The position numbers were made by a program, and so were the translations under genes. DNA of 64,000 nt, taken from positions 5,890,001 through 5,954,000 of the forward strand of contig NC_091869.1 in the NCBI RefSeq assembly GCF_019399895.1, given 5' to 3'. Positions 24,701 through 34,947 of this stretch are shown here, in pieces. Position 1 is the stretch's first letter. Every line of letters starts with the position of its first letter. The notes under the pieces are model-generated. The model was given only the letters and a program-made list of their open reading frames with translations, was not told where the DNA came from and did not search any database. The stretch is from Cardiocondyla obscurior. Taxonomy: Eukaryota; Arthropoda; Insecta; Hymenoptera; Formicidae.

Positions 24701-27700
24701 TTTCACTTGTTAATAATTAATTTCTGTGCAACGTGCCACAGATACAAACTAATAAAATGTGAAAAGATTGTTTAAAATTAATGTAATGTAAAGGTTGGAA
24801 AGAACGTCGTTACCGCCAGCGGTGTAACGGTGATTAAAAAGCGAACGCTGCTTTCTCTCCGCTTTAAAAAAAAGCCTGCGTGATTTTTTCAATAGCATCG
24901 CGCGTAAAAAAAAAATAATAATAATTAACAGCGGAGACGTAAACGTTCCACTCTGTCAAAGCATCTACATATACGTTTATATGTTCGCGTTAGGTATTTC
25001 AAGACCGAAGCAGTCGGTGGGTACTCACAGTCTTCCCGCACCGAGCGACGTTATCTCCCGCGTATTAACGTCCTTCCCGAGGGTAGGCAGCCATGAGGGG
25101 TTGACCAGCCTCTCGGGCGTCTGGTCGGAGCTGGTGTTAAGGGACATCGCCGGCCTGGTCCACCCCGCTGGTGCCGAGAGCAAGTGCTGCGGATCTCACG
25201 GCGCGCAGCATCCGGAGTGCTACGAGATGCGCGACGAGAGATACGGTTGCAAGGGCTACTGGCGATCGGCGCCGAGCTTGACGGTGCACGGCTGCCAATT
25301 CGACGTGCGGGAACAGATGAACGGCGTCTCGGCGTACCTGGACGGCTCCGGGATCTACGGCGCTACCGACGACAGGCTGCACTTGCTCCGGACTTACGAG
25401 GACGGCAGAGTAAACTTGAACGCCTGCGACCTGTGCAACGAGACCGTCGGTCTGCTGCACCGGGTTCTTCTGCGCGAGCACAACCGCGTCGCGGAGAAGC
25501 TCGCGGAAACGAACGTGCACTGGGACGACACGAAGCTGTTCTTGGAGGCGCGCCGCATCGTCGTCGCGCAGCTCCAGCACGTCACGTACAACGAGTACGT
25601 GCCGGCGATCTTGCGCGAGGCCGCGCACGTCGACGACGAACTTAGGCCGCTGGCGAACGGTTTCTACACCGGCTACTCATCGTCTAACGTAGCGGGTACC
25701 TATCACGCGGTGGCACTTGCCACTCTCCGTGCTCTCGCGTGGACGCGCACCGATAAGAAGGACGGCCTGGAGAACCACGTTATCACGTCCGCGAACGGCA
25801 TTGACGTCGCGTCCGCCCCGGACGCGGCTGCCTGGTCTATTCACATCGCGCGAGATCACGGGGTGCCCGGATACGTCAAGTTCCTGGCCGACTGTTTGGG
25901 AGAAAGCGTCAAGGTAAGAAATCGATGTCGCAAAATAAATTAACGTCTTTTTGTTTTTGGTTTACTTCAATAATTGCTATTCGCTCCGGCATAGGTCGAC
26001 AACTTTACGGACCTCGCGAGGGTGATGCGACCCGAGCACGCGCAGCTACTGAGTACGATTTATACGAACGTCGAGGACGTGGATCTTCTCGTGGGTGGTA
26101 TTTTGGAGACTCCGGCCACGGGGGTCGCCGTCGGCCCGACGTTCGAGTGCCTTCTCAAGAAGCAGTTCATAACGATAAGAAACTCGGATCGCTTCTGGTA
26201 CGAGAACGATATTCCGCCGTCGGGACTGACGCCGACGCAGCTGGTCGAGATCAGGAAAGTCTCGCTCGCGAGTATTCTTTGCGCCAACACCAACATCCGC
26301 AGGATCCAGCCGCGAGTGTTCATCCGCCAGGATCAATATCTAAACAGCAGGATTAATTGCGAGCAGTACGAGTCCCTCAATATCGCGGCGTGGACCGAGG
26401 ATCCGCTTCCACTTCCCGTGATGCAGCACAACTTGATAAACACGAACGCGAGCGAGCCGCTGCAACTTTTGCCGGAAATCAGCCCCGAAGTGCTCGCCGC
26501 CGCGGTGAAAAGGGCCGAGGAAGAGCTGATCGAGCGGAAGCAGTTAGAATATAACGCTTGGCTGGAGCAAAAGATTGCCGACCCGAAATCACCCGCCGGC
26601 ACCGCGGCCAGCTTCTCGAAAGCTAACAAGGACGCCCTGCTGCTCGCCAACTCGTCCATTATGTACGAATTGGCCACGAACGAGATTTTAAACGGAGTGC
26701 ACGGTCTACGGCGCAGAAAGCGACAGATCTTCGAGAACACGGAAAATGTCCTCGGCTTCCCGAACTCGAACGAGTTTTCCGACTTGCTGCAGAACGTCGA
26801 CATCTCCGGCTTCCTGAATCACCATCACAAGCCGACGAATCACGAGGAGATCGAATGCCCCGTAGATGATTCCCGATGCGACCCGACGACACCCTACCGA
26901 ACACTCTCGGGTCACTGCAACAACCTGCGCAATCCTAGCCTGGGCAAATCGCTGACGACTTTCGCCCGTCTGCTGCCACCCGCTTACGAGGACGGTGTCT
27001 CCAAGCCGAGGAGCACCTCCGTCACCGGCGCCCCGCTGCCGAATCCCCGAGTGATTTCTACCGTGATCCACCCCGATATATCGAATTTACACAACCGCTA
27101 CACGCTGATGGTGATGCAGTTCGCACAGTTTCTGGACCACGACTTGACGATGACGCCCATCCACAAGGGTTTCGCGGAGTCGATTCCCAGCTGCCGGTCG
27201 TGCGACTCGCCGCGCACCGTTCATCCCGAGTGCAACCCCTTTCCCGTGCCGCCGGGCGATCACTTTTATCCCACCGTTAACGTGTCGTCGGGCGCACGCA
27301 TGTGCTTCCCGTCGATGAGGTCCTTGCCGGGCCAGCAGCACCTGGGTCCGCGCGAGCAAGTTAATCAGAACACCGGCTTCCTGGACGCATCGGTGGTCTA
27401 CGGCGAGAATTCGTGCATCTGCAATCTCCTGCGCGGTTTCAACGGTCGTATGAACATTTCGAGTCACCCGAACCGTGGCAGAGATTTACTGCCGCAGTCG
27501 CCAACGCATCCGGAGTGTAAGGCGCGATCGGGACTTTGCTTCATCGGCGGTGACGGCCGAGCCTCGGAGCAGCCGGCGCTGACAGTTATGCACACTATGT
27601 GGGTACGCGAGCATAATCGCGTAATGGAAGGTTTGCGACAGGTATATCTCTTTTTCTTAATTATCTTTTTTCTTAATTATTTTTCTTAATCATTTTTTCT

Positions 27701-29348
27701 TATTATTATATTATTTTTATATATTTTTTTCTTATTATTTTTCTTAATTATCTTAAAAATCTTTTTTTTTTTTTAAAAGATAGATTGAACAAAAATTCTA
27801 TACTTTATCGACCGCAATCTCGAAAATAATTTTCTTTCCGTTAATATTAATTTATTTTTAAACAGGTAAATCCTCACTGGGACGGCGAAAAACTCTTCCA
27901 AGAAACGCGGCGTATAATTAGCGCGATGCTTCAGCATATTACGTACAACGAATTTCTGCCGAGGATCCTCGGCTGGAACGCCGTCAGCTTGTACGGCCTC
28001 AAGCTCTTGCCTCAAGGTTACTACAAGGAATACTCGCCCACGTGCAACCCTAGCGTGCTCAATGAGTTCGCGACGGCGGCCTTCCGGATCGGCCATTCTC
28101 TGCTGAGGCCGCACTTGCCGCGCATGGACCGCTCATATAACACCATCGACCCGCCTATCTTGCTGCGCGACGGATTCTTCAATCCGGACATGCTATACCA
28201 AGAGAATATGATCGACGAGATGATACGCGGCCTAGTTTCCACGCCGATGGAGACGCTCGACCAGTTCATCACTGGCGAAGTAACTAACCACTTGTTCGAG
28301 CAGCGCGGCATTCCGCACTCCGGCGTAGATCTGATAGCTCTGAACGTTCACCGAGCTCGCGACCACGGGCTACCGTCGTACAACCACTACCGGGCGCTTT
28401 GCAACTTGAAGAAAGCCACGACGTTCGAGGACCTGTCCAGGGAAATGGCACCGGAAGTGATAGCTCGTATGAAACGCATATACGCCTCCGTGGACGACAT
28501 CGATCTTTTCCCAGGCGGAATGAGCGAGAGGCCACTTCAAGGCGGCCTGGTCGGACCTACCTTCGCCTGCATAATCGCCATTCAATTCAGGCAGTCGAGA
28601 AAGTGCGATCGCTTCTGGTACGAGACCGACGATCCGAACATCCGCTTCACCGATCATCAGATGGCGGAGATTCGCAAGACTACTCTGACTAAAGTGATGT
28701 GCGAGAACATGGACCACCAGACGGACATGCAAAGAGCGGCGTTCGACCTGCCTAGCAATTTCCTGAACCCTCGCGTGCCGTGCAGCTCGATGCCTCATAT
28801 GGACTTTGCTGCTTGGCGAGAAACCAGACACGGCTGTCAGATCGGCGGAAGAAACGTCGCGATCGGAGAGTCTGGCTTCCCTACGCCTTGCACCAGCTGC
28901 GTTTGCACCGCTGAAGGCGTAAGTATATCTTTGAACGAGAAGAAAAGGCCTTAAAAAATCTCTCCACTCTTAATTTGCACCGAATAAAATATTTAATTTA
29001 ATATTTCTTCAGCATCTTTCACAATATTACTAATGAAACGCAGGTCTTGAAAACAAGTCTTTCTTTTTTTTTTTTCAGACGCAATGCGCCTCGCTGAGAG
29101 TCACAGACTGCAATCAACTCCTACGAGAAGCTTCTCGAGAGGCAATTCTGCGAGACGATGTATGCACCGCCCAATGCGGTTTCGTGCTGGCAGCTTCAGA
29201 AAGTAACGCGAGGTTTCAACAATTTACTACGCCCAGCGGGCCGGGATTCTCCGGTTTCCCGCCACATACGAACAACCTGAGAAGCTCGCCAACGCCAACT
29301 TCGTTTAACGGCTTCAAGCTACCCGACCTCTCGCAGTTCATCGGCTAA
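8383..29348 (+). CDS. Secreted double haem peroxidase (animal peroxidase family), eight coding exons
   Basis: Exons: 8383-8405, 16873-16955, 18839-18917, 21899-22071, 24994-25913, 25995-27641, 27866-28918, 29079-29348; all introns are GT-AG and phases agree, giving 1415 residues. Residues 1 to about 27 are a signal peptide split by the first intron (MVTTGWLR then CSLILLYVLVTA). Peroxidase domain 1 starts at CPPSKYRTPSGACNN (residue 82) and runs to about 560. A charged linker follows, with RRRKR at 665-669, then domain 2 from about residue 716. Domain 2 has QFLDHD (Asp807, distal His808), GDGRASEQ (Arg948, Glu951) and FRIGH (proximal His1052), so it should bind haem and use hydrogen peroxide. 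Domain 1 keeps the fold motifs LREHNRV and ARDHG but lacks these catalytic residues. The C-terminal tail is cysteine-containing. It resembles insect two-domain peroxidases annotated as chorion peroxidase-like or peroxidasin-like; the substrate is unknown. The start is chosen because it completes a signal peptide in phase. Confidence 0.9.
12429..12497. repeat. (AG)34 microsatellite
   Basis: An uninterrupted AG run of about 68 bases, in the first intron of the peroxidase gene. It is likely to vary in length between individuals. Confidence 0.97.
12795..12846. repeat. (AT)26 microsatellite
   Basis: A perfect AT run of 52 bases, about 300 bases downstream of the AG run and in the same intron. It is self-complementary. 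Confidence 0.97.
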
Positions 29349-29766
29349 ATCGAGAATAGACGGGGAAGACTTAAAATTTTTCATTTTTTGTTTACTGAGT
29401 ATTGTATTATATGCAGAGAAACACATTGCCTTTACTTTGAGAGACTACGATAGTCGCAATCCCGAAAGTTTCATAACCGATCAGTCGTGCTGAAGCTCAA
29501 CATTGTGAAGAAAAGAAAAATACAGCGGACAGACAATGAGAGAGAATATTTTAAATGTAAGCATAAAGCAGGAGATACTTAACGGAAGATAAGAGAAAGA
29601 GTACCTGTCGGCGTGTAAATATAGATTAAGTATTTAGTTCACTGAAGAAGAACGAAATCGCATCGTCATAAAAAGCAAAGGAGAGCAGAAAGACACGCGA
29701 GCGGGATGTGGAATTCATTTTAATTAGAGAAGTGATGGTTTTAATATTATTTCATCACGTTGAATT

Positions 29767-29772
29767 AATAAA
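29767..29772 (+). promoter_or_regulatory. Candidate polyadenylation signal of the peroxidase gene
   Basis: A canonical AATAAA lies about 420 bases after the peroxidase stop codon. A second one is at 30285-30290. Which is used cannot be decided without transcript ends. Confidence 0.45.
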
Positions 29773-29781
29773 TATTTTCAC

Positions 29782-29907
29782 TTTCGAATATTATTCGAAA
29801 CAGAAAAATTGCTGCAAGTCTAAAAACGTGTTAAAAGTGTCTCTTAAAATGCTTCGAAGATATATACATATATATATATTTTTTCTGATTTCGAATAATA
29901 TTCGAAA
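29782..29907. repeat. Perfect 19-bp inverted repeat in the peroxidase 3' region
   Basis: TTTCGAATATTATTCGAAA at 29782-29800 is the exact reverse complement of TTTCGAATAATATTCGAAA at 29889-29907. Each arm is itself nearly palindromic. Complementarity continues inward with a one-base offset (CAGAAAAA against TTTTTTCTG). RNA from here could form a long hairpin with a loop of roughly 70 bases. It may be a remnant of a small non-autonomous element or a 3' UTR structure. Confidence 0.8.
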
Positions 29908-30600
29908 TAAATTGAATTTTTATATAATTGAATTGTTTGATGATCTGTTAAAAAGAACAAGATTAATCAGTACCAGAAATAATGCATTAGACAAGCGCGC
30001 GTGCAAGCAAGGTTTGCGCGGTGCACTGTCGCGCTATACGTTATGGTGATATTACGTTGCGCGGAAATTAAGATCGAGAGTGATTGCCGAGCATGTCAAA
30101 GTAGACATACGTCATGTGTGCCGCATGATGAATGTCAGCACTCAGCGTCATATATCGATGTATCACTTCATGCGTTTGAATAATGGAGGTATCGACTTAT
30201 AAGAAATGTAAATGCAACGTTCGTTATGAACTTGTCTTTCTTTCCTTATCTAATTTTGTATTATAACGTGACATGTATAATGTTAATAAATGTTAATATT
30301 TCTTTTTCGCTGTAGTTTTTTTTTTCGTAATATAAATAGCGATCCTATATCTCCCATGCCTCCACGAGCTCTGAAATTGGTCCTCGCTTTTACTTTTGGA
30401 ATAAAGGCTACAATGGAAGCAAGGTTTTTTTTTTTTTTTAAGAATGAGTTATTTGCAAGAATTTTCGATAGCCTAAATAACAAATATTCAACGTGTTTCG
30501 TCTTCGGAATTATTCGTCCACTACAGCTTGATCCGAGAGGTTTGCTTTTAGGCTTTCGAAAATACAACCAGAGATTTGCTTGCCTCTCTGAAATGCGAGT

Positions 30601-31391
30601 TTAACTGGCAGGAACTTCTTGTTTGTTATTAATCACGGCGGTATTTTCTTGTATTGTGGGCGTCTGTTCTACGCAACGCCATAATCCGTAGGTTTTGCCG
30701 ACCACCGTTTGCCATAATCGCAAAGTACCATCCTCGGATCCGCTAGCGTATAATTCACCATCCGGCGAAAACCGTACGCAGTGCACAGGCCCAAAGTGCC
30801 CTTTGAATGACTCTAAAAATTTTATATACATCGATTATCAATTACATCGAGAGCACTTATCATTAAAAATATTTAAATTATTAAGAATTTTACCTATTTC
30901 GGCCCCTGTATTATAATCAAACTTGTACATTTTAAAATCTTCCCCACCACATACAAAAATAGTGCAATCCGGATGCAAGCTGGCACTGTTGACTTGAGTT
31001 GGGACCATGAATTCTTTTATCTTGGTCAATCTAACAAATCGAAAAATTAAAATCATTATTTCCACGTGAATATAATATTAATATCTTTAATATTCAATAA
31101 TTTTATAATGTATTGCTAGATAGCTTGACATAAAATTAAAAAGAAAACAATATTGCATACTCTTTACTGTCCCAAAAGCTAACAATGTTAGAGTGAGTGG
31201 TGGTAATGACATTTCCATCTTTTGACACCTCCATGGAGCTTGGTATCGCAGGAAAATCTAGTCTCTTAACTTCTTGCCCACTGTTTCTATCCCATACCCT
31301 CAAAGTTTTATCATCTGCACAAGTAATCAAGGCAGAGTTATTATCAAAGAAAGTGACATGCCTAATACCACTTGTGTGACCTGAGAAAATC

Positions 31392-31426
<35 letters not shown>

Positions 31427-32436
31427 TGATAACATGTTACAGCAACTTAGACACTTGCTTAATAATGTATATAATTTTACTTGTGGCGCTTCTTCTGGTT
31501 TATTAAGGTCGTAAATGCGCACTAGCTTCTCATTAGAGCCAGTACACAAATGGTTAGAGTCGGTACTAAAATTCACAGATTTAACTATGTGATTGTGCTG
31601 AAAGGAATGGACCTCTTCTCCCTTGATCGCGTCCCAGACTTTGGCATTAAAGTCTGCTGCACCAGTAGCAGCCCGTGTGGCCTCTGGATTTAACGCTACA
31701 CCCCACACTGCCCCTTTGTGTCCTTCAAATGTGCCAATCCAATCTCCAGTGTCGCCTTGGCGCAACATAGGCTTGCCATCTAAAAATTGTTTAGTTTAGA
31801 ATGTGTTCTGTGCATAAAATAATTAATCTAAATTAACTCCATAAAAATATTCAAGTTTATAATAAAGCAATTTTCTATATTAAACCAAACTGTTACGGGA
31901 AACGTCGAAAATATAAAAAAAAAAAAAAAAAGGAAGCCTCAACGCCCTACAGAGTAATCTCTCGATTAACCTCAACCGACATTAATAATTCATCGAGCAA
32001 TTACGTTCACCGAAGTGTATTAGCACATTAATTCTCGCAGTCCCGTGACACGAATCGAGTTACCTTCGCGCTGGTGCCTCGAGCGCGGGCAGGAAGAGAT
32101 CTTGTCGCGAGCACGCACGTCTAACCTCGAAATGCGGAGCCTTGGGAGCGACCGGAAAGAATCGGGCCAAGGCGATCGAGAATCGGACGTGCGGCCAGAA
32201 AGAAAGGAAAAAAAAAAAAAAGAAATAAATAAAAGAGAGAAAAAAGGAATCGGAGCGAGTCTCGAACTCGAACGCGCTCGCGGGGGCGAAGGGGGGTAAA
32301 GGAAGGAGGAAAGTGTGTTACCTTTGCACGCCGAGATGAGATAGTACCCGGACTCGGTGACGTCGGAGAAGGCGAGATGGACCACGGGTCTCGTGTGTCC
32401 GCTGCACGTCAGCGGTGTCTGCCTTAGGCTGGCCAT
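30601..32436 (-). CDS. STRAP: Serine/threonine kinase receptor-associated protein (STRAP), WD40 repeat protein
   Basis: Exons on the minus strand, 5' to 3': 32322-32436, 31481-31779, 31161-31390, 30894-31030, 30601-30812. Phases agree and the product is 330 residues, the usual STRAP length. The N-terminus, MASLRQTPLTCSGHTRPVV, matches the family, so I start there rather than at an in-frame ATG 78 bases upstream. WD40 repeats are evident throughout: GHTRPVVHLAFS, GHKGAVWGVALN with AKVWD, VRIYD, GHTSGIRHVTF with LRVWD, and GHFGPVHCVRFSPDG with LRLW. In animals STRAP scaffolds the SMN complex in snRNP assembly and inhibits TGF-beta receptor signalling. It is cytoplasmic and nuclear with no membrane segment. 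The tail after the last repeat is short and polar, as is typical. Confidence 0.95.
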
Positions 32437-33873
32437 CGTCGCGTTTCCTTCCTCTCTGGCCTCCTGGCGAACGGACGGACGCGGCTCCCAGTCACCAGCC
32501 ACCACAGCCACCACGTGCGTTCTCGTTGCGTTCTCGTGCTGGCCACTGGCGTACCGTCACGTCACGCGCGCAAAACACGACTGAGCGGATTCAACTCACT
32601 GAACTCACTGAACGGCGTTACCGGCGTGCACGCGAGTCCGGCGGCCGGGACGATAATCGCCGCGTACCGGCAATTAAATGCCGAGGCAGGAAGAACGTCG
32701 CGGGTACGCGGCCTCGTATTCCCCTTTTCTCCGACGCTGCATCCCGCGACATATTGTTCCTTCCCGTCTCCCCGTACCACCGGGCGCGATCGTTATTCGT
32801 ATGCGAAGCCGCGCGGCTCCGAATTTATGCAATTTTTCCGCGCCGCGGGATCCGCGAATTGAAATCTCCCGGAGGACATCTGGGTCGCGCGGAGCAGACA
32901 CTTGATTTTAGATCCGACGGTGGAAGGTTACTTAAATTGTTTTTCCCGGAATGCCACGAGAAAATGCATCATTTTCTATTAAAATTGTCGACGTTCCGAG
33001 GAAGCGACTGTACATATCAATGCTATGCGCACGCTGTGTAATCATACCTCACCCATCGTTCTAAAACAGTGTCATTGTTTAAAATTAAAGTTCTCCAACC
33101 AAGAGATAAATGTCGCAGAGGAGCAACGAAAAATTATTACGCTAGCATTTCTATTTTTCGAGCGTATATCATTGCATATAAAACAAAAAAAAAATATATA
33201 TATATATGAATAAGTATATGTGAGGACCTAAGCTGGTTTAAAGAAATTCGAGACGTGTACGAATTTGCGCACACGAATAAAATGAAACATACAGATAAAT
33301 AAAATAATTGAAGAATAAATATGGTAACGCTTTGCTTTGCCCCTGCAAGTTATTTCCTTCAAATCCTTCGAATCTTGAATCACGACCATGAATTAACGCA
33401 GTCTCCTTCCCTTCCACTTTATATGTTAGTAACCAACCTTAGCGTTTCGTAGAACGCGTGCTTTTGCGACGTGCGTCGACTGGGAATCAGTCGATATTCG
33501 AAGGATGAAATTGGAAAAAGAAAAAAAAAAAATATTGCGGAACTTTTCGAGATAATTGCGACACAGAAATTCGCCTGATATCGATCGATATACTTATTTG
33601 TACTTATTTAAATATATATACTGAATTATTAATATTGCGGCGTTAAGAACTCTTATTTGCGTAAAAATTATGCAAAGTAAGAAATTAAAATTAAATAAAA
33701 GTATATTGCAACGAAAATTCTTTTTAAAATATTTATAATAGATATGATATTGAGTTTGCTGGCTGATTAAAAATGTATTCCTCGTAATTACGATTTTTTT
33801 ATATCGCATAATATATTAATTACACGGGTGTGAGAATGACTTTTTAGATTGATAACGAATGTCATCCCTACGA
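32437..33873. other. STRAP upstream region
   Basis: A CpG-rich stretch to about 33.0 kb that should contain the STRAP promoter and leader, then AT-rich DNA up to the tRNA. Several open frames occur in the GC-rich part, but they overlap one another in all frames and show no family motif, so I do not call a gene. Confidence 0.5.
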
Positions 33874-33946
33874 GCCGAAATAGCTCAGTTGGGAGAGCGT
33901 TAGACTGAAGATCTAAATGTCCCCGGTTCAATCCCGGGTTTCGGCA
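33874..33946 (+). tRNA. tRNA-Phe (anticodon GAA)
   Basis: A 73-base cloverleaf without intron. The acceptor stem is GCCGAAA paired with TTTCGGC, followed by discriminator A. The D arm contains TAGCTCAGTTGGGAGAGC, which includes the A box. The anticodon stem TTAGA/TCTAA encloses CTGAAGA, with anticodon GAA at 33907-33909. The T arm carries GGTTCAATCC (B box). It is a solitary gene between STRAP and the VWC-like gene, transcribed by RNA polymerase III from internal promoters. Confidence 0.98.
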
Positions 33947-33960
33947 GTTAGTGGAATTTC

Positions 33961-33969
33961 TTTTTTTTT
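33961..33969 (+). terminator. RNA polymerase III T-run terminator of tRNA-Phe
   Basis: A run of nine T residues starts 15 bases after the tRNA 3' end. This is the usual Pol III termination signal. Confidence 0.8.
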
Positions 33970-34947
33970 ACTTTTATATTTTTATTTTCCTTAAAAACGA
34001 AGGGAACGAATTATTAAATCCCACTCACGTGTAAAATACACTTGTACTTGAGGATCTTATCAAATTCGCACGAAATAAAATATTCTTTTCCATCAAACGC
34101 TACATAAACGCTTTTATCTTCCCCGGCGGTGTTCTACCTCACTATACTTCAGAGTTTATTCATTACAAAATCCAAGGTACACAACTACCCTGTCTCAAGT
34201 ATATTAAATAATTATCTTTTAATCGGGGGAGTAAAGTGCACGGTGCGATTCGTTTTACCTACTTGTCCAAAAGAAAAAAATAAATAAATACATTAAAAAA
34301 AACCCTCAAAAAAATCAGGAAGAAGCTTCGGTAAACCGGAACGAATCCGTCATCTCGAGTTTTGAAAAAAAAGGGTGAGTCTTTTTTCCTCGCGAGCCGC
34401 GTGCACGTCGTCCGCGCAGTCGGAATCCGCGTGTCGAACGCAACCGGGGTGGCAGGAACTAGAAGAGAGGACCACGGCGGTCCTCGTGGTGCGCACACTC
34501 CCGCCGTTTGTAGATGCACCTGCCGGAGCCGCGGTCGGCGTTACGAGGATTGGTCCTCTCGCAGTTGGACCTTGACGTGCGTGGCGTGAGAATGTCGACC
34601 GCTGGCGGCCGCGCGTAGGGCAAAAGGGCTGCCGGGGGAGAGAGCTAGCTCGCCCTGCGTCACCGCGACACCGCCGGTGTTCCGGGGCCGGTTTTTTTCA
34701 CGGCCGTGTTTCAAGGCCGCCTTTCAAGGTCCTCCACCCTCGAGTACCAACGTGGGAGAAATTAAAAAAAAAATTAAAAAAAATAACACGAAAAGGGGAA
34801 AAGGACGCGGCGGGAGAAACGCGTGCCCGTGGCCTTCGTCACTAAGGGTGGTCGCGCCGCGAGCTGTCCACGAGGTTCACGTGCCTTTACCTGACACGGC
34901 CACTTTTCCGAACTAGCCGGCTCTCCACGTTTTGCACCACCGGGACG
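33970..34947. other. Upstream region and probable 5' leader of the VWC-like gene
   Basis: AT-rich to about 34.37 kb, then a GC- and CpG-rich block running to the start codon at 34948, which looks like promoter plus leader. Open frames here lack conserved motifs. The transcription start cannot be fixed. Confidence 0.45.

Larger units (their letters stand above)
8406..24993. other. Long peroxidase introns 1-4
   Basis: Four introns (8406-16872, 16956-18838, 18918-21898, 22072-24993) make up most of the gene. I see no nested gene or transposon ORF on either strand. They hold two long microsatellites and many poly-T tracts broken by single C residues. Enhancers could lie here but none can be named from sequence alone. 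Confidence 0.5.
29349..30600. other. Convergent 3' region between peroxidase and STRAP
   Basis: This AT-rich stretch should hold the 3' UTRs of both genes. Two AATAAA hexamers on the plus strand (29767 and 30285) are candidate peroxidase polyadenylation signals. It also contains the inverted repeat at 29782-29907. No coding exon is evident. Confidence 0.5.

Noticed and set aside
25137..25645. Long open frames on both strands inside the peroxidase exon
   Set aside because: They are antisense or shifted shadows of the GC-rich peroxidase coding sequence.
32415..33041. 208-codon open frame upstream of STRAP on the opposite strand
   Set aside because: Starts inside the STRAP first exon antisense, is Arg/Ser-rich from CpG-rich DNA and overlaps several other open frames; typical of a CpG-rich promoter region.
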